This document shows positions 49,218 to 62,204 of a DNA stretch of 64,000 nucleotides, piece after piece (within the stretch, counting starts at the first letter, position 1; each line of letters begins with the position of its first letter). The notes under the pieces are model-generated. The model was not told the origin of the DNA. It did no database searches and saw only the letters and a list, made by a program, of their open reading frames with translations. The stretch is taken from NCBI GenBank assembly GCA_947095535.1, contig OX352774.1, forward strand, positions 8,866,001 through 8,930,000, written 5' to 3'. The translations under genes were made by a program, and so were the position numbers. This DNA is from Poecilobothrus nobilitatus. Its lineage: Eukaryota > Arthropoda > Insecta > Diptera > Dolichopodidae.

Positions 49218-49275
49218 TCATATTAAGGGTAGGAAGCATGATCTCAGATGATGAATCTTCCTACCCTTAATATGA
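49218..49275. repeat. Perfect 19-bp inverted repeat with 20-nt loop
   Basis: The arms are TCATATTAAGGGTAGGAAG (49218-49236) and CTTCCTACCCTTAATATGA (49257-49275). They are perfectly complementary around a 20-nt spacer. It lies next to a LINE 3'-end relic. Confidence 0.85.
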
Positions 49276-49289
49276 CTATAAGGTATATA

Positions 49290-49500
49290 AATGAAACTTC
49301 GACCGTTTGAAGTAGATCTATTGTCCTCTCCCTGTTACTACGTATTATGGATTTTGCCTCCATTTATAATATTTCTGTCAGCCCTTTTGTCTCTCAGAAA
49401 GTTAAGATATACATAGAGTTTATTACTGGCAGTTCATCTTCGGCAAAGCAATATACTCCTAGGTGATTTTCCGTGATGACCGTTATTTTCTGCATTTTTA
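49290..49500 (-). mobile_element. LINE 3'-end relic (reverse), RNase-H LINE family
   Basis: It shares GTTACTACGTATTATGGATT, TTGCCTCCATTTATAATA, TTATTACTGGCAGTTCATCT and TTCGGCAAAGCAATATACTC with the copy at 62205-62480. Only the 3' region is present. Confidence 0.5.
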
Positions 49501-52500
49501 ACACAAGCATGTTTAGTATTAATATAGAAATAACTATGTTGGGTCTTCTTTAATTTAAATATTAAAATAGTTTGGAAGCTTCAGTTAAATATATATTAAC
49601 TAGGGGTCCCTGTTAATGTGTAGTCAAATTCTATGTTGATTCCCTATTCATATAATAGACAGTTGCAGTTTAGAAAAATAATTAAAAAAATAGAATTTAT
49701 GGAAAAAGTACAATCCGTAAAAATCAGAAATTAAAACCAAATTCGTCAAAACACTAACTGAAATTATTTTTAAAATAACGCCAACACAGAATTAAATTGT
49801 ATAAAGAGCCTGTAGTTGGTGTATGTCTATTTAGATTATTTGGTATTGTGAGTGAGGACTATTATGTCTATTTATTTATCAAGTTCGAAATAAATATTTT
49901 AAAGGTACGTGGGGAAAATAGAATAGGTATCCGTATAACATTCGTAAAATGCACAAACAAAGTTTGGTGCAAAATTTAGTTAAATTTTTTTATAGGCCAC
50001 ATTGTTTGTAACAATATTACCGTTGGTCGTTTTACCTTGCCCTAATGTGAATTTAAAATCTGAAAAGACCGTATATTTCGCGTACAATCCTTGATTAAGA
50101 TTGTACACGGAACAGAGGGCGATTAACCGTACAAATATAACCACAATTTTACAAATGGGAATCCTGCATAAAATTAACTTACGAAATATTCGAAAATAAA
50201 AAATTATTCAAATTTAATTTTGGTTGTAAGAACTGCTGCATACTAAAATTTAAGTACTTAAATCAGAAGATATTGAATTCAAAAAAGAATACAATAAGAA
50301 AAGTTTTTTAATAGCTTCAAATAATATACAAACATTCATTGAATTTTAAAGAGACTCTGCCCGCCGGTTATACATAAGTACATACTTAGATACATATTGA
50401 TTATTAATATCAGATCAATATCCATTCATCATTATTTAAAATTTCAATGCATATTGTGATAAATGATGATTTTTATCAATTTTTAAATTTTGTTCATTAT
50501 ACATGCATAAGGTAAAGGACATTACATACATATAGCCAAATAATAGTTGTAAGTTGACTTGAGCCGTTGAGGTCGAGTCGAGTCGAGACTCGAGAGGAAA
50601 AAAAAATACACAATTTTAAAGAGACTAAAGTCTCTTATCATTTTGTGTTTTTTTTTGTTGTTATTCTCTTGTCTACTACCGACTATCGTAGGTACCATAT
50701 ACTACTGTAATATAAATATGAAATGTGTTGTTTATGTTTTATTGTTAACATCATGTATAGGTTTTATAATAGAAAAATCGGAAAAAATATGTAGTTACTG
50801 ATGTTCAAAACTTGAAACGGAATTCATAATAAGTAGTGTGTGGCTGAAAACTACTAAATTATAATTATATATATTAATTTAAAAAAATCTCAGATACACC
50901 ATAATTTATTAAATTACCGTTGTATGTACTTTTCATATTGAAGTACCAAAAATGCTTTGTCATTGAACGTCTTTGAATTTTTAAAGGATTTATCAAAAAC
51001 TATATTTACGTATTGAATACGTGTTTTGAGTTTTCTAATTTTTTTTTTCATTTAAAGTTCATTTAGTAATTATTCGTTATTTAAAACTTACATTCTTTTT
51101 CACTTGTGATCGAATCGCCTCTAAATATATTCAAATAAAAAATAAAGAAGAAGAATGTTTCTAATAAATATTTTAAGTGTTGCTTTATAAAATGTTGCTG
51201 TATATAAGATTTAGAAGTGAAAAGAAGTGTATAAGTTCTCTTCATTTCATGTATTCTTATTTTAAGTATAGAAGTACAGATTCTTTGAATTTATCCTTCA
51301 TTTAAAAAAATCAAACAAAATATAAAAATAATTAAAAGTCACTTTCCAAGTAAAACTTAAATTTAATTCTTACAATTTTAGCCAATTTTTCATTAAAAGA
51401 ATTCTTTAAGTTAAATAAAAAAAATTTATATTTACTACCATTTATTTCCTTATTTTCAACAAACAAGGTTACAAAATAAATATGTAACAACAAATATATT
51501 TAATATTATTAAATATGTTTTTTTTTTATTTTTTATTTTTTTTTTTTGTAAACAAATCAAATCAAAATTCCCAAAAGGAAAATTTATTCAACAAAATTTA
51601 GTTCATGGTCTTATTAATAATAGAAAAAAAAAAAAAAAACAAAAAAATTAACTAATATTATATTAATAAATTTATTTACTGGGTTTCTTTATTAATAAAT
51701 ACCCATCTGATAATAACAATAATAATAAAAAACAACAAAATATTATGTATTTGTAATTTTATTAAGTTGAAATCATGTTCCTTCTCATTAATTTATTTAT
51801 ACGATATACAACCCATGTTTTTGTTTTTTTTTTTTTTTTTATATTGATAAGGTCCAATATTTAATAAAGGGGATAACTAGGTTCTAAATCAATTTATTAA
51901 AATAATAAATAAAATATTTACCGTTGTTATAATAATAGTTATTTTTTATTTTATAGTATAATAAAAAATTGTTATCCTTTGAGATATCATCTGTATATAC
52001 ATTGTTAAAATATAATAAAAATTGAATTGTCATTTTTTTATACGCTAACCAAACTAAGAAAGGATCCCTTTATACAATATATTGCAGATTTTATGTTATG
52101 AGAAGAATTTGATGAAAATAGGATAAGGAAGGAAAATTCGAAGGCAAAACTGGAGACGAACCGTGTAAAAGTTCTTTTTGAAAGATTACAAGTTATATAA
52201 TGACCATATCTCTCATAAGGGAACACATATGGATAGAAGATTTCACAAATTAGTACCACCAAGGAATTTCCGTAGGCGTAAAAATGGGCACTTGATGTGT
52301 TCTTAGTATTGCGTTAAAATTGCATTATTGATTTTTAGTTCTATAGAATAAGTGTTGTGACCTAAAAGATTTCTCTAAAAGAGATGTAATAATGTTGAAA
52401 TACAATATTCTGACGAGTGTTAAGAGGAATAAATGAAAGCTGAATAATAGGAACGCCGATTTGGTGATTTTTGTTCTTTAAAAATTTCTCTATAATATTA

Positions 52501-55022
52501 TTAAATAGTTGTGTATATATATATATGTAAGAAATATATGTAAGTTATATTATATATAGTTGTTTCAATTTCTTGAATATGTATTTAATTTTAATATGCA
52601 AATTTTTAAGTTTCAAAATTAATTGGAAAATTAAACATTAGTTCATAAAAAGTAAAAACGATTTCATTATGGTGAAAGTTCAAAGTTCATTCAAGTCTAA
52701 AAACTTTTTGTTTTTTAAATAATCTCAATTACTCTAGTAACTGCGGCACTTTATTTAATTTACTTACTACATGCGAAGTAATAGTAATGTCCTAAACCTA
52801 TAGTTAGACTTTTGATATATTTTAATAATTTTTAATCAATTCAGTTTTACAATATTTAACGATGTTCTACAGATTAAGTAATAAATTGATCTTTGAAACA
52901 AGAGCTACACAAGACAAAAATGCTTAAAGAGGAAAGCTCTAGGAACAAAATGTTAAAAAACTAATATTATTATACATTTTTCCTTTACGATGCGATATTC
53001 GAATAAAAATAATATATTTTTAAGGCTACGGAATTATGACTCAAATGCAAACAGCTAGAAAAAATAAAATAGAAAATAAGAATATCTCTAGTATAAGAAT
53101 CCATAATGATACAATTAAACACTTAAGATAATAAAAAAACTTGTTGCTTAAAAAGGATATACAAGTACAGACTATATATATTTATATTTAAACTTAGTGA
53201 AAATGGGATGGTCTGCTAAAAATAGAAAATTGGTCTGATGGTCTGATAACAAAAGAAAATTTACTTTCAAAATAAATGATGTGTTGAGAAATTGAAAAGA
53301 AAATTAACCACAATTGGTTACAGTTTTTTATAATTTCTTGAAGAATCCAGATTTTTTTAATGTTTCTTTTTTTTTTTCTTTTCTTTTTCCATTTCCTTCG
53401 TTATCTTCTTTTCTTTATTCTATGGTTTTTCATTTATTTGGTCAGTTCTTTTCAAAACATTTTTTTTTAATTTAATTCAACCCCTAAATGTTATTATTAT
53501 TAGTATTATTACACATTTTCTTCTTCATTTTTCAAATTTTGTATATATACAAGTCCGTATAAGGATTCTTAAGAATTTGTCTGATATGGTTTGTTTTTTA
53601 ATAAAGAATTTGTGAATGATTGGTAACAAGTTTATCTTTATATGAACATTTTATATACCTAATAGGTAATATGTTTATACACATTTTAGGGAAGAAATTA
53701 ATTTTGTTATTTTTTTCTTTTGAAGCTTTTTTTAAAGATCAAAAAATAAAAATGAACTGAATGTTTGATATTCTTTTTTGTATATTATATCTTTTACTTT
53801 TAACTAAGTATTAATTGTAGGTTCATTCAGACAAAATTTTGAAATTGTAATAATCTTATTTAATTTATTATTTACTTAATCAAAATATATCTAAAGTTTA
53901 AATAAGGTTAACCCAATATCAAACAATAATAAAGAACGTGAATCCATAAAAATGAAGTAAAGGCAATCATGTGCAGATATATAATTAAAAAAAAAAAACA
54001 ATAAAAAAAATTATTTTGTGCGTGATCCTACTGGACTATTAAAAAAAATATTGTTTTTGGTTGATATGACATACCATAGGATATGACATACCACACAAAC
54101 GGAATGTTTTTATAATTAATTTTTGTTTGTGGAAAACGTTTTGCATTTAGCCATTGTCTTAGAATATATGGAGCATTGAAACACCTTCCCTTTTTAAAAT
54201 TTTTTTGTAGAGAATATTGTAAGATATTTATACAACTTAGTCATGTGAGACTTACCCTCATTAAAAAAATCAGTTCCGTGCTAGACTAGCCATTGATTTT
54301 GCGCTAACTCTTATTGTTCTAGTGAAGCTGCAGACCTCCGTGTATATGACTGCATTTATCGCTAAATCTAGTTGTCCAGTTCTTTTATGCCTTCTACTTG
54401 TATGTGGGAGTTTTGATGCGCTCTTCTAAGCGAGTCTGATGTTTTAATGCATACTTTTTTATTTCTTCATTTACTCTAAGAATTTGTAGATCCTTATGTA
54501 AATTCCGAATTCTGTACGTACCCAAGAGCACTTATATTACTTAATCATGTTAGTTTAGAAAATTTGGACATACTAGATATGTGTTTGTTTGGTATAACAC
54601 TATAGCTGTTTGCCATTAAACCTAAATACGCTTAGTTATTTGGTAATGTAAGAACATTTTAAATTCTATTGGCAATCTAGAGTTTAGGCCTAGGAGCCAT
54701 TAATATTTCTCTATATTTTGATTTAAAAAAATTAACACCTTCTATATTACAAATAATAAATTGATTGGAATAAAATTAATTTTTGATAATCTTTTGTTTC
54801 AAGTTACTTTGTCATAAAATAAATGTATTTAAAGTGCTTATCTACAAAATTTCTTAATATCAAAAGCGTTTAAAACCGATAAGAAAGTTTATTTCACTTT
54901 ATAATTATAACTCACATACATTAATTTTTCAAAAATTAAAAAAAAAATGCTATGAATATAATACAAAATTAATTTTGATTGTTTCTCTAAGATGAACTAT
55001 GTGATACAGAAATGTTTATATT

Positions 55023-55172
55023 GTAGTCTAAACGTTAGAAAGTGTATAAAAAAGGAGAAGAAGAAAGAGGTGGACTGTAAGGTGAACATGCAATATCGTA
55101 GTCTAAACGTTAGAAAGAGTATAAAAAAGGAGAAGAAGAAAGAGGTGGACTGTAAGGTGAACATGCAATATC
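55023..55172 (+). repeat. 75-bp tandem duplication with one mismatch
   Basis: Copy 1 is 55023-55097 and copy 2 is 55098-55172. They differ only at GTGTAT versus GAGTAT. The period is exactly 25 codons, so the ORF 54992-55186 stays open through both. The encoded unit is Lys-rich (IKKEKKKEVDCKVNMQYR) and not recognised. Confidence 0.9.
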
Positions 55173-55884
55173 GTTTAATAAGATAAATGCACTAAAAGAA
55201 GTTTATATAATTTACATAAAACTTGATTAGCTTTAGACCCAGTAGATTTATTTGAACAAATTAGATTCAAGATTTCATTTATTACTGTTTCTTTTAACTT
55301 ATTTATAAATGCGTTGTTTCTTATTTAGGTTTGCCGTTCAGATGTTTAGAGATTTTATAAAAATAAATTTGCTTCTTTTATTTTCAACAATAAGATACAA
55401 TTTATATCGTATAGAATAATATTTAAGACATAAGATTTTTTTTTTAGGCATTTTTTATAAAGGCACAACGCAGACTAATAAAATACCTATGCAGTTAATA
55501 GATTCCAATCACGTTTTTATTCATATTTCAATTTTTTTTCTATTTATTTTGTTAATTGTTTTTTATTGGAAAAATCGTTTGGATTAAATAAAAATAAAAA
55601 AAAATAAAAAATTAAATGAAAAATAGAAATTCTTTTGAATTAAACTTTTAATAATAATAATTTTATACAAAGGAAACATTGTGTATATGTATACGATTTT
55701 TAAGAACAAAAGTCGCCTACCATAAACGTAAATTAAACGGATTTTAAAATAAACCAAAGGGCGAATAGTATTTTATTTGGTTCTTTATGCCAAATAAAAA
55801 GATTGAAAAATTTTGTATGAAATGGCAAGCTTAGGAGGCATAATGTATACTTATTTGTATTGTTATTTAAGGTGTATAAATTTA

Positions 55885-55990
55885 TATTGTGCTACCCCTA
55901 TTACTAAGTGTTGTGGATTTTGTCTTCATTAATAATAGTTCTGTTACCCCTACTGGCTCTAAGAAAATAAAGATCTGATTATTTATTTAA
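55885..55990 (-). mobile_element. LINE 3'-end fragment (reverse), RNase-H LINE family
   Basis: ATTACTAAGTGTTGTGGATT, TTGTCTTCATTAATAATAG and CTAAGAAAATAAAGAT align with the 62212-62290 copy. No coding part is left. Confidence 0.4.
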
Positions 55991-56595
55991 TTTAAATTTA
56001 TTGGTAAAAAGTAAGAATTTTTTTGTCTGTATCTGTAACTAATCTGTTAATTGTTTTCATCTTACCATATGAGATTTTATAATTAGAGATAATATAGTAG
56101 GTTTGTTGTTGTAAAAAGTTACTTGTTAGAATATTTAACAGTTTCCAGAAACCAGGTGATACTTAGTTTGGCAGATAATAACAGTCTAACAAAATTATGA
56201 ACTCGGCAGTCACCTATTTCACGATCATTACAAGAAAACAAGTATAGGTATCTGATAGTGATGATGAAGATTTACCAATTAGAAGCAGAAATTAATGTGA
56301 TTTAATTTTGAGAAATTAGATTTGAGATTGAAAATATAGTATTTTTTTTTTTTAATTTTTCGGGACATTCTATTTATATTTTATTATAAACTATTTATTT
56401 AAACATTAACTTCTAAATTATATTTGAAAACATTTTTAATTAAGTACTTTGAACAAAAGGTAATTCTACTTTGAATAATGAAAGGTAATTCATATATAAG
56501 AAGTATTTAATTGATAAGAATAAACTTAAATATCTTAAGCTGTTCATGAACAGATGTTGATGATTAGAATATTGTAGTTTTATTTATACGACTGA

Positions 56596-56665
56596 CCTAT
56601 AATAACGTAGTAGTTAAATCATCGGCCTTTCAAATGAAAGATCCTGTCAGATCATATACAATTGT
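56596..56665 (+). mobile_element. Degenerate tRNA-like sequence
   Basis: CGTAGTAGTTAAATCATCGG resembles a D-arm/A box. CCTTTCAAATGAAAGATCC can form an anticodon-like stem-loop, and the T-arm region (TGTCAGATCATAT) is degraded. It is more likely a pseudo-tRNA or SINE head than a working tRNA. Confidence 0.35.
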
Positions 56666-56959
56666 AGTAATTTATATCGTAATATAAAAAATTATTGATA
56701 AATAAATAATTCTTGTATAATACAATAGATGGCTTCCAAATACAATATTTGTGTCTCATTATCTTATGCAACAGCTACTGCCGAGCAATTAACAACTTTG
56801 TGAAAAAAAATTATTTAAGAAACTGAAGCTATGTATAATATGAGTTATAAGCAAAGTAGATTATGCTCTATATATGTTTCTTATATAGGTGTAAAGCGAA
56901 CAAAAGCAAAAATGTGTCGATTAAAATAAATCGTAAAATTAACTATTATAACGCACATA

Positions 56960-57575
56960 TTTGAGCCAAACAACGCTGGGTTATCTCGATAAAGTGCAAA
57001 ACAAAGCTATTCTGTCGGGTCATTGACCATTTTTTTTAGATACCTTATAGGGGTGAACACCTGTTCCAAATAAATAAAACAATTGATGCCTCCACTTAAA
57101 GTTTTCCAACGTGAAACGAGGAGTGCAAGAGATGCCCACCCATACACTGTCGAACAGTCAAGATGGTGAAACACAGCATTCGGAAATTCGTTTGTCATGC
57201 GCGCGTCGCGTTTATGGAACCTTATGCCTGCACATGTGTTCCCAAGAGTTGATAATTCATTTCTGTACAATATAACGAAATACAAGAAGAACATTAACAA
57301 ATTCAAGAAGAACATTAAAATAAGTATCCAGATTTTTCAATTATCCTTCATCCTTCAATTATCCTAAATCCTATTTCCCAAGAAATCCTTCCCTCATCCT
57401 TTTCCTCAAAACCAAGCTGTACATTATATTTTTATGTATTAAAGAACCCATCGTAAAGTTTGGGGGGTGGTTTTGGTTGGTTATAATTCAACACTACTCA
57501 GATGATCGTTGTGCAGTTCCTCTGAGTGACTTTTGATGTTTTCCACCGTCCCTCGTAAAACAAAAAATAAATAAA
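56960..57575 (+). pseudogene. Decayed LINE reverse transcriptase C-terminus with 3' UTR
   Basis: LDKVQNKAI is encoded near 56975. From 57086 one frame reads MPPLKVFQRETRSARDAHPY, TVEQSRW, a TGA, NSFVMRASRLWNLMPAHVFP, and then SFLYNITKYKKNINKFKKNI. This is the 'SFxxRxxRLWNxLPxxVFP...FKxxINKF' C-terminus of insect LINE reverse transcriptases. Downstream lie a short 3' region and an A-rich end (TAAAACAAAAAATAAATAAA). The stop and shifted upstream frames make it a pseudogene. The antisense ORF at 57007-57315 is its shadow. Confidence 0.8.
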
Positions 57576-58299
57576 TTTACTCTATTGTATCTTGGTATTT
57601 CATTGTATGAAACAAAATAGTTTTACAATTGTATTTAAAAACAAATTTTACTAGTAGTTTTTTAATTTGTAAACATGTAAAGTCCATGAAACAGCACTCA
57701 AGTTTAATTTTGGACACATATTATATTAATGTCATTTATAAGTAAACTTTATCTGTAATAGTGAGCTAATCTGTAATATACCATAAGACTATTTAAACTG
57801 TATATTTTTACTATTAATAACAAAATATTTGTATCTAATTTAATTTTCTCTGCATTTTTACTATATATGACCACCTTTTATTCTCGACCACTTAAAAATT
57901 TATTGTGGAAAAAATATTATAAATACATAATAATTGTAGCAATCTGTAATAAAAAAAAAAAAATTTAAGTTCAAACCTTTAAATAATCCTATTTTTGGTT
58001 AAAAAAAAATTGGATTATTGTTCCTTAATATAAAATAAACTTTATTTTTTTTTATTATTTTTTTTTTATATAAACATAAAAAATTAAATTTAAAAAAAAG
58101 GGCTTAATAATAAAGAAATCATCTTTTTTTTTTTGGATTTTTATTTAATTTAATATAGAAGGGATAATAATATGAAATAACTTAAACAATATCCTTTTTT
58201 TTATATATATATTTTTAAAGGTAGGTATGAAAAATGAAAAAATAAATGGATAAAATAAAATTATAATACCTACTTTTATTTCAAAAAAAAAAAAAAAAG

Positions 58300-58840
58300 A
58301 AAAGAAGGCAGAATGTAAAACCAAAGGTTTTTAAAAGTATAATTTTTCAGAAAACGTCTCATTTTTCAAAAGACAACGTAAAATTGTAGATATGTTGAAA
58401 TCCTAGATATGTTACAGTTTTCTTAAGATTTAATATGAAAGAGTAAATTTTGAAAAATCTGTTCAATTTTAACGTAACGGTATATAATTAAGAAAACGGT
58501 TATCACATGTAAAAATATAATGTTGAAGTTTTTTGAAAAAAAAAAAATATAATTTTGAGTTTATTTTGAAAAAGTTTCTACAAATGGCCATAAATGTTGA
58601 ATTTTTGACCTTTAAAAGTTTTTTAATAAGGGGTGGTACAAAAAACAAATTCTAAAGTAACTTATGAGGAATATACACATTTGAAAATAGTCTTCGAAAA
58701 TAGTCCTTCGAATATACACATTTGAAAATAGTGCTAGATAAAAAAGTTTTTTCAGACCCATCGCTAGTTGAAATATTAATACTCTAGCCAAACGAATAGA
58801 CAGGCAGACAGAAACTAAAATAAGTAAATTATCCAAAGTT
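58300..58840 (-). repeat. Dispersed repeat, 'GTCCGTC' family, reverse copy
   Basis: The reverse strand shows TTTTAAAAACCTTTGGTTTT then ACATTCTGCC (about 58311-58345), and TTTCTGTCTGCCTGTC near 58797-58812, the two landmarks of this family. It also contains a local duplication of GAATATACACATTTGAAAAT (58670-58735). Confidence 0.5.
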
Positions 58841-60860
58841 TCTTTGAAAAATGTGATAAAAATATGAATTTATAAATTATTATGCAAAAAAGGTTCGAAA
58901 AACATCATAGTATTTGTGAATATATGAAACAATTGTTGCAGAAAGCTTCTTAAAAAACAATCATACACATTCTTAATCAAAAAACTTTTAGATTTAAATG
59001 TAACAGATCACGTGATTTATACAATATAGTTTATTTTATTATTAAATTTTTATTCTTTTATTTTAAATTGAAACGGCGGCATACATTGTAAAGGAAAAGA
59101 AAAACTTATTTGATTAGATTTATAGTTGATATAATATTTTTATAATAACTCTAACTTTAGTCCATTTTAATGAATTTAAAGTAATTCGTAATATAGAAAA
59201 ATCGCCTTGCAGTTAGTACACTATTTCGATATAGTCATTTGTCATCTAGACCTGATTACGTCATTGCTTATGTGTTCTTCTTCTTCTAATATTCTTGAAA
59301 TCTTCGGCAGTCGTAAAGGTTGATCGTGAGGTGTATTGAATTGTTTTAGATTCTGTAAATCTCAATTCGAGAAACTGAATAAAGTATTAAATGAGATAGA
59401 TCTTAAAAATTTCTAAAAATATCTTCATAAGTTTCGTTTTCTTGAGATTAAAGTTTACAGATCATAATATTATTAATTATATTACCGTGCCAATTCTTTT
59501 AAAATGGTGATTAAAATGTAATGGGTATAATAAATGTTGTTAAATGCCGTTGCATTTAAGCAGTTTAACCTGTGATCTTTTTGTATAAAATATTTTCTAA
59601 TTTTATAAAAAATAGTGGCTCTCTCTTTTCCTATCCTCGATGTTGCTCTAGGAATTACTCTGAACTAAAATGAGGTGAAAGCATTTCTGTAAATGAAAGA
59701 TTACTTCAGGATATTTGACTTTGTTTGAGTTATGTAATGTATCCCACTCAGGGTTTTATTTATATATTAGGTATTCAGATATAATCTAAATACTTAAGCT
59801 AATAAGGATTATGGACTACTATAATAAGGGACTAAGGATTACCTACTATAAAAATGAATCAGTATTTAAATTTATCGATTACAACTTTTTGTTCTTCGAT
59901 TTTTTTTTTCTTCAACTTTTCAACTTTTCAACTCTTTTTCAACTTTATAATTTGTTCTTCTAAATATAGAATATTTATTTTCTTAATGTTCAAGGTTCAA
60001 CTACTTCGTCAAGTTCATAAACAAAATTCCATTAACTGGAGTTGGTATTTTCCGTTTTGTGGAACCTCTGAACAAAAAAAACAAAAATAAATTATAGAAA
60101 AAATAATCCTTAATTTGCTTACAAAATAACAAATAACAATCTTGTAACATCTCTACTTCAAATAGCAATTTCAACTATCTTTAATCATTAACACAAAAAT
60201 ACGCTATCGAATCCATCAACAACTTCAAATACTCTCTAAAGAAAAAACTCTATAAAATAAAAATCTTTAACTGTAATTTATTTAACCTCATCTCACAACT
60301 CGTTTTCAGCCCATCATAAAAATTAAAATAAAATTCAATCAGTTTATTGGATCTGCTTTTTTGGTGTTTTAATATAACACTATCGTTTTCAAAATTAAAC
60401 AATATTCCAAAAGGAGCAAAACAGTAAACAACTGTACAAAAAATTGCATTTTTCGAAATTAAAACGATTTCTTCATTTTCCCATGTGGTGCCTATTCAAT
60501 TAAAAACAATTTTTTTTTTTTTGCCTTAAAATTCATAAAGTGTAAATCAGATTTAAATTAAAACGAAAAATATCAAATAAACTTAATTTTTTATTCACCT
60601 AAAATAATTAATGAGAAAAAATATTTCTTTGAACGAAACGAAATAACGGTATATTTTTTTTTTTAAAATAATATTTAAATTTTAACTAAAAATGTTGATT
60701 AATACCGGAAATCTAAAAACTGTACAGTTTGGTGTCGTTTAGTTCTTGGAAGTTTAAAATCTACTTCTAATATAATATTGAGATAGATTGATTTGCCTAA
60801 AACTATGCAATTTTAGTTTATCTTTAAATTTCATTATTGTGAAAGAAATAGTACTGCCCA

Positions 60861-61104
60861 GGGGCTTCGGTAGCCTAGTGGGTAGGCGTGTGGCGTATTA
60901 ACCGAAGGAGTGTGGGTTCGATCCCTGCACAGGTCGTAAGTTTTTTTCTTTACATACCCCCCTTACCACCTAACATAATGTAAATATATAGTATATAATA
61001 TAAACAAAATAAATAATATTAGTATATAATTTAATAATAGTATAAAAACCTATAATGGCCTTAGTAGCCGATGGTTCAATAATATTGCACTACATTAATG
61101 TATG
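60861..61104 (+). mobile_element. tRNA-derived SINE (274-bp family), tail-truncated
   Basis: GGGGCTTCGGTAGCCTAGTG (A box), GGTTCGATCCC (B box) and the body are nearly identical to 13574-13847. The copy stops after the tail motif ATTAATGTATG. Right after it, AAATGGCTTTAGTTGCCGAG resembles a second, older SINE tail (61104-61145). No target-site duplication was found. Confidence 0.85.
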
Positions 61105-61144
61105 CACAAAATGGCTTTAGTTGCCGAGGGTATTACTGATGTTA

Positions 61145-61300
61145 CTATAATTTATTGTGTAGTGTTAGAATTAGATATTTCAGTTTACTTTTTGAGTATG
61201 TGACCCTGAGTTTACTTTTCTTTTTGATAGAATCGGCATATACAATCATTTGCAAATCCAAATTTTTTTTAAATGTCCCTTTAGCCGGCAATAAATAAGA
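61145..61300 (-). pseudogene. LINE RNase-H C-terminal fragment (reverse)
   Basis: One reverse frame gives KKFGFANDCICRFYQKEK, a stop, and TQGHILK, like the 'HLxxxGxxxxxxCRFCxEEExTxxHIL' end of RNase-H LINEs. Other bases match 62380-62480. It is disrupted by stops. Confidence 0.5.
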
Positions 61301-62204
61301 AGTAGTATATGGAAATAGCCAGTGCACATTGCTTATTAATCGAAATAGTACAGCATGTTTAGCATGTTTTTCAATTGGAGTAATTGTAAGTAATTATTGT
61401 AATATAAATTTTAAAATAGTTGAACATTTACATGAAAACAGAAAACTGTAGTAGTTTTTTTTTTTTGTAAAGAAAAACTGAATGAAAAGATTTATCTAGT
61501 GTATGAGGATTAAACGATGATAGACGTACATATAAAAAGGAAAATACTTGAGCTTTAAAATTAAAATCGATTCAAAAAAATAAAAAAAAAAAAATCATTT
61601 GAAAATAGAATTATTTAAAATAAATTCAAAAGGGTATTCGCATCCAGTATACCAAATACAATTTTTATCTTTATGTAAATATTGTTTTGAACACATTATA
61701 GACAAGATTCAATAAAAACTGGTAGCCTAGTGGTATACAATTTATTTGTATGTGTAATATATTTTTTTTTTAGCTATCCAGAACTTGTATTCACAATAAA
61801 GTGAACATCTGCTTTTGATTTAAATTAAGTTTTTATTAAAGTTTATTGAATTTCCAGGCCTCTTTGAAGATTTAATTTTAAATCGATTATAATACATCGA
61901 TAAATATCGATAAAACCAAAAATATAAAATAAATCAGAAACTTTTAAATAGAATTGGTTTTAATTCTGCTAAACAAAAAAAAAGTAATATATATATAGGT
62001 TTGATTTATAATAACTTTAAAACAATTTTCACAACAATTCAACAGATTAAAAATTTTTTCAATTTACTCCTTTGATTTGATTACATTTTCATAGTTTTCT
62101 TTTAACTTGGATACAATCATTCTTCTAATTCACTCTCTTTGTATTATTTAGTCACACTAAAATATAAATTTACAATGTAAAAATTAGGTAGATTAGATTA
62201 GATT

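Noticed and set aside
52038..52450. Plus-strand open pieces (SHKGTHMDRRFHKLVPPRNF)
   Set aside because: Looks like decayed coding sequence but belongs to no family I recognise, and it has several stops.
54270..54560. Possible LINE RNase H fragment on the minus strand
   Set aside because: Only a weak resemblance to the 'HxxIxGNExAD' motif, with several stops, which is not enough to call.
57007..57315. 102-codon minus-strand ORF
   Set aside because: The plus strand encodes a reverse-transcriptase C-terminus here, so the minus ORF is its shadow.
61721..61737. Solo A box (GGTAGCCTAGTGGTATAC)
   Set aside because: No B box or SINE body follows, so it may be a fragment or chance.
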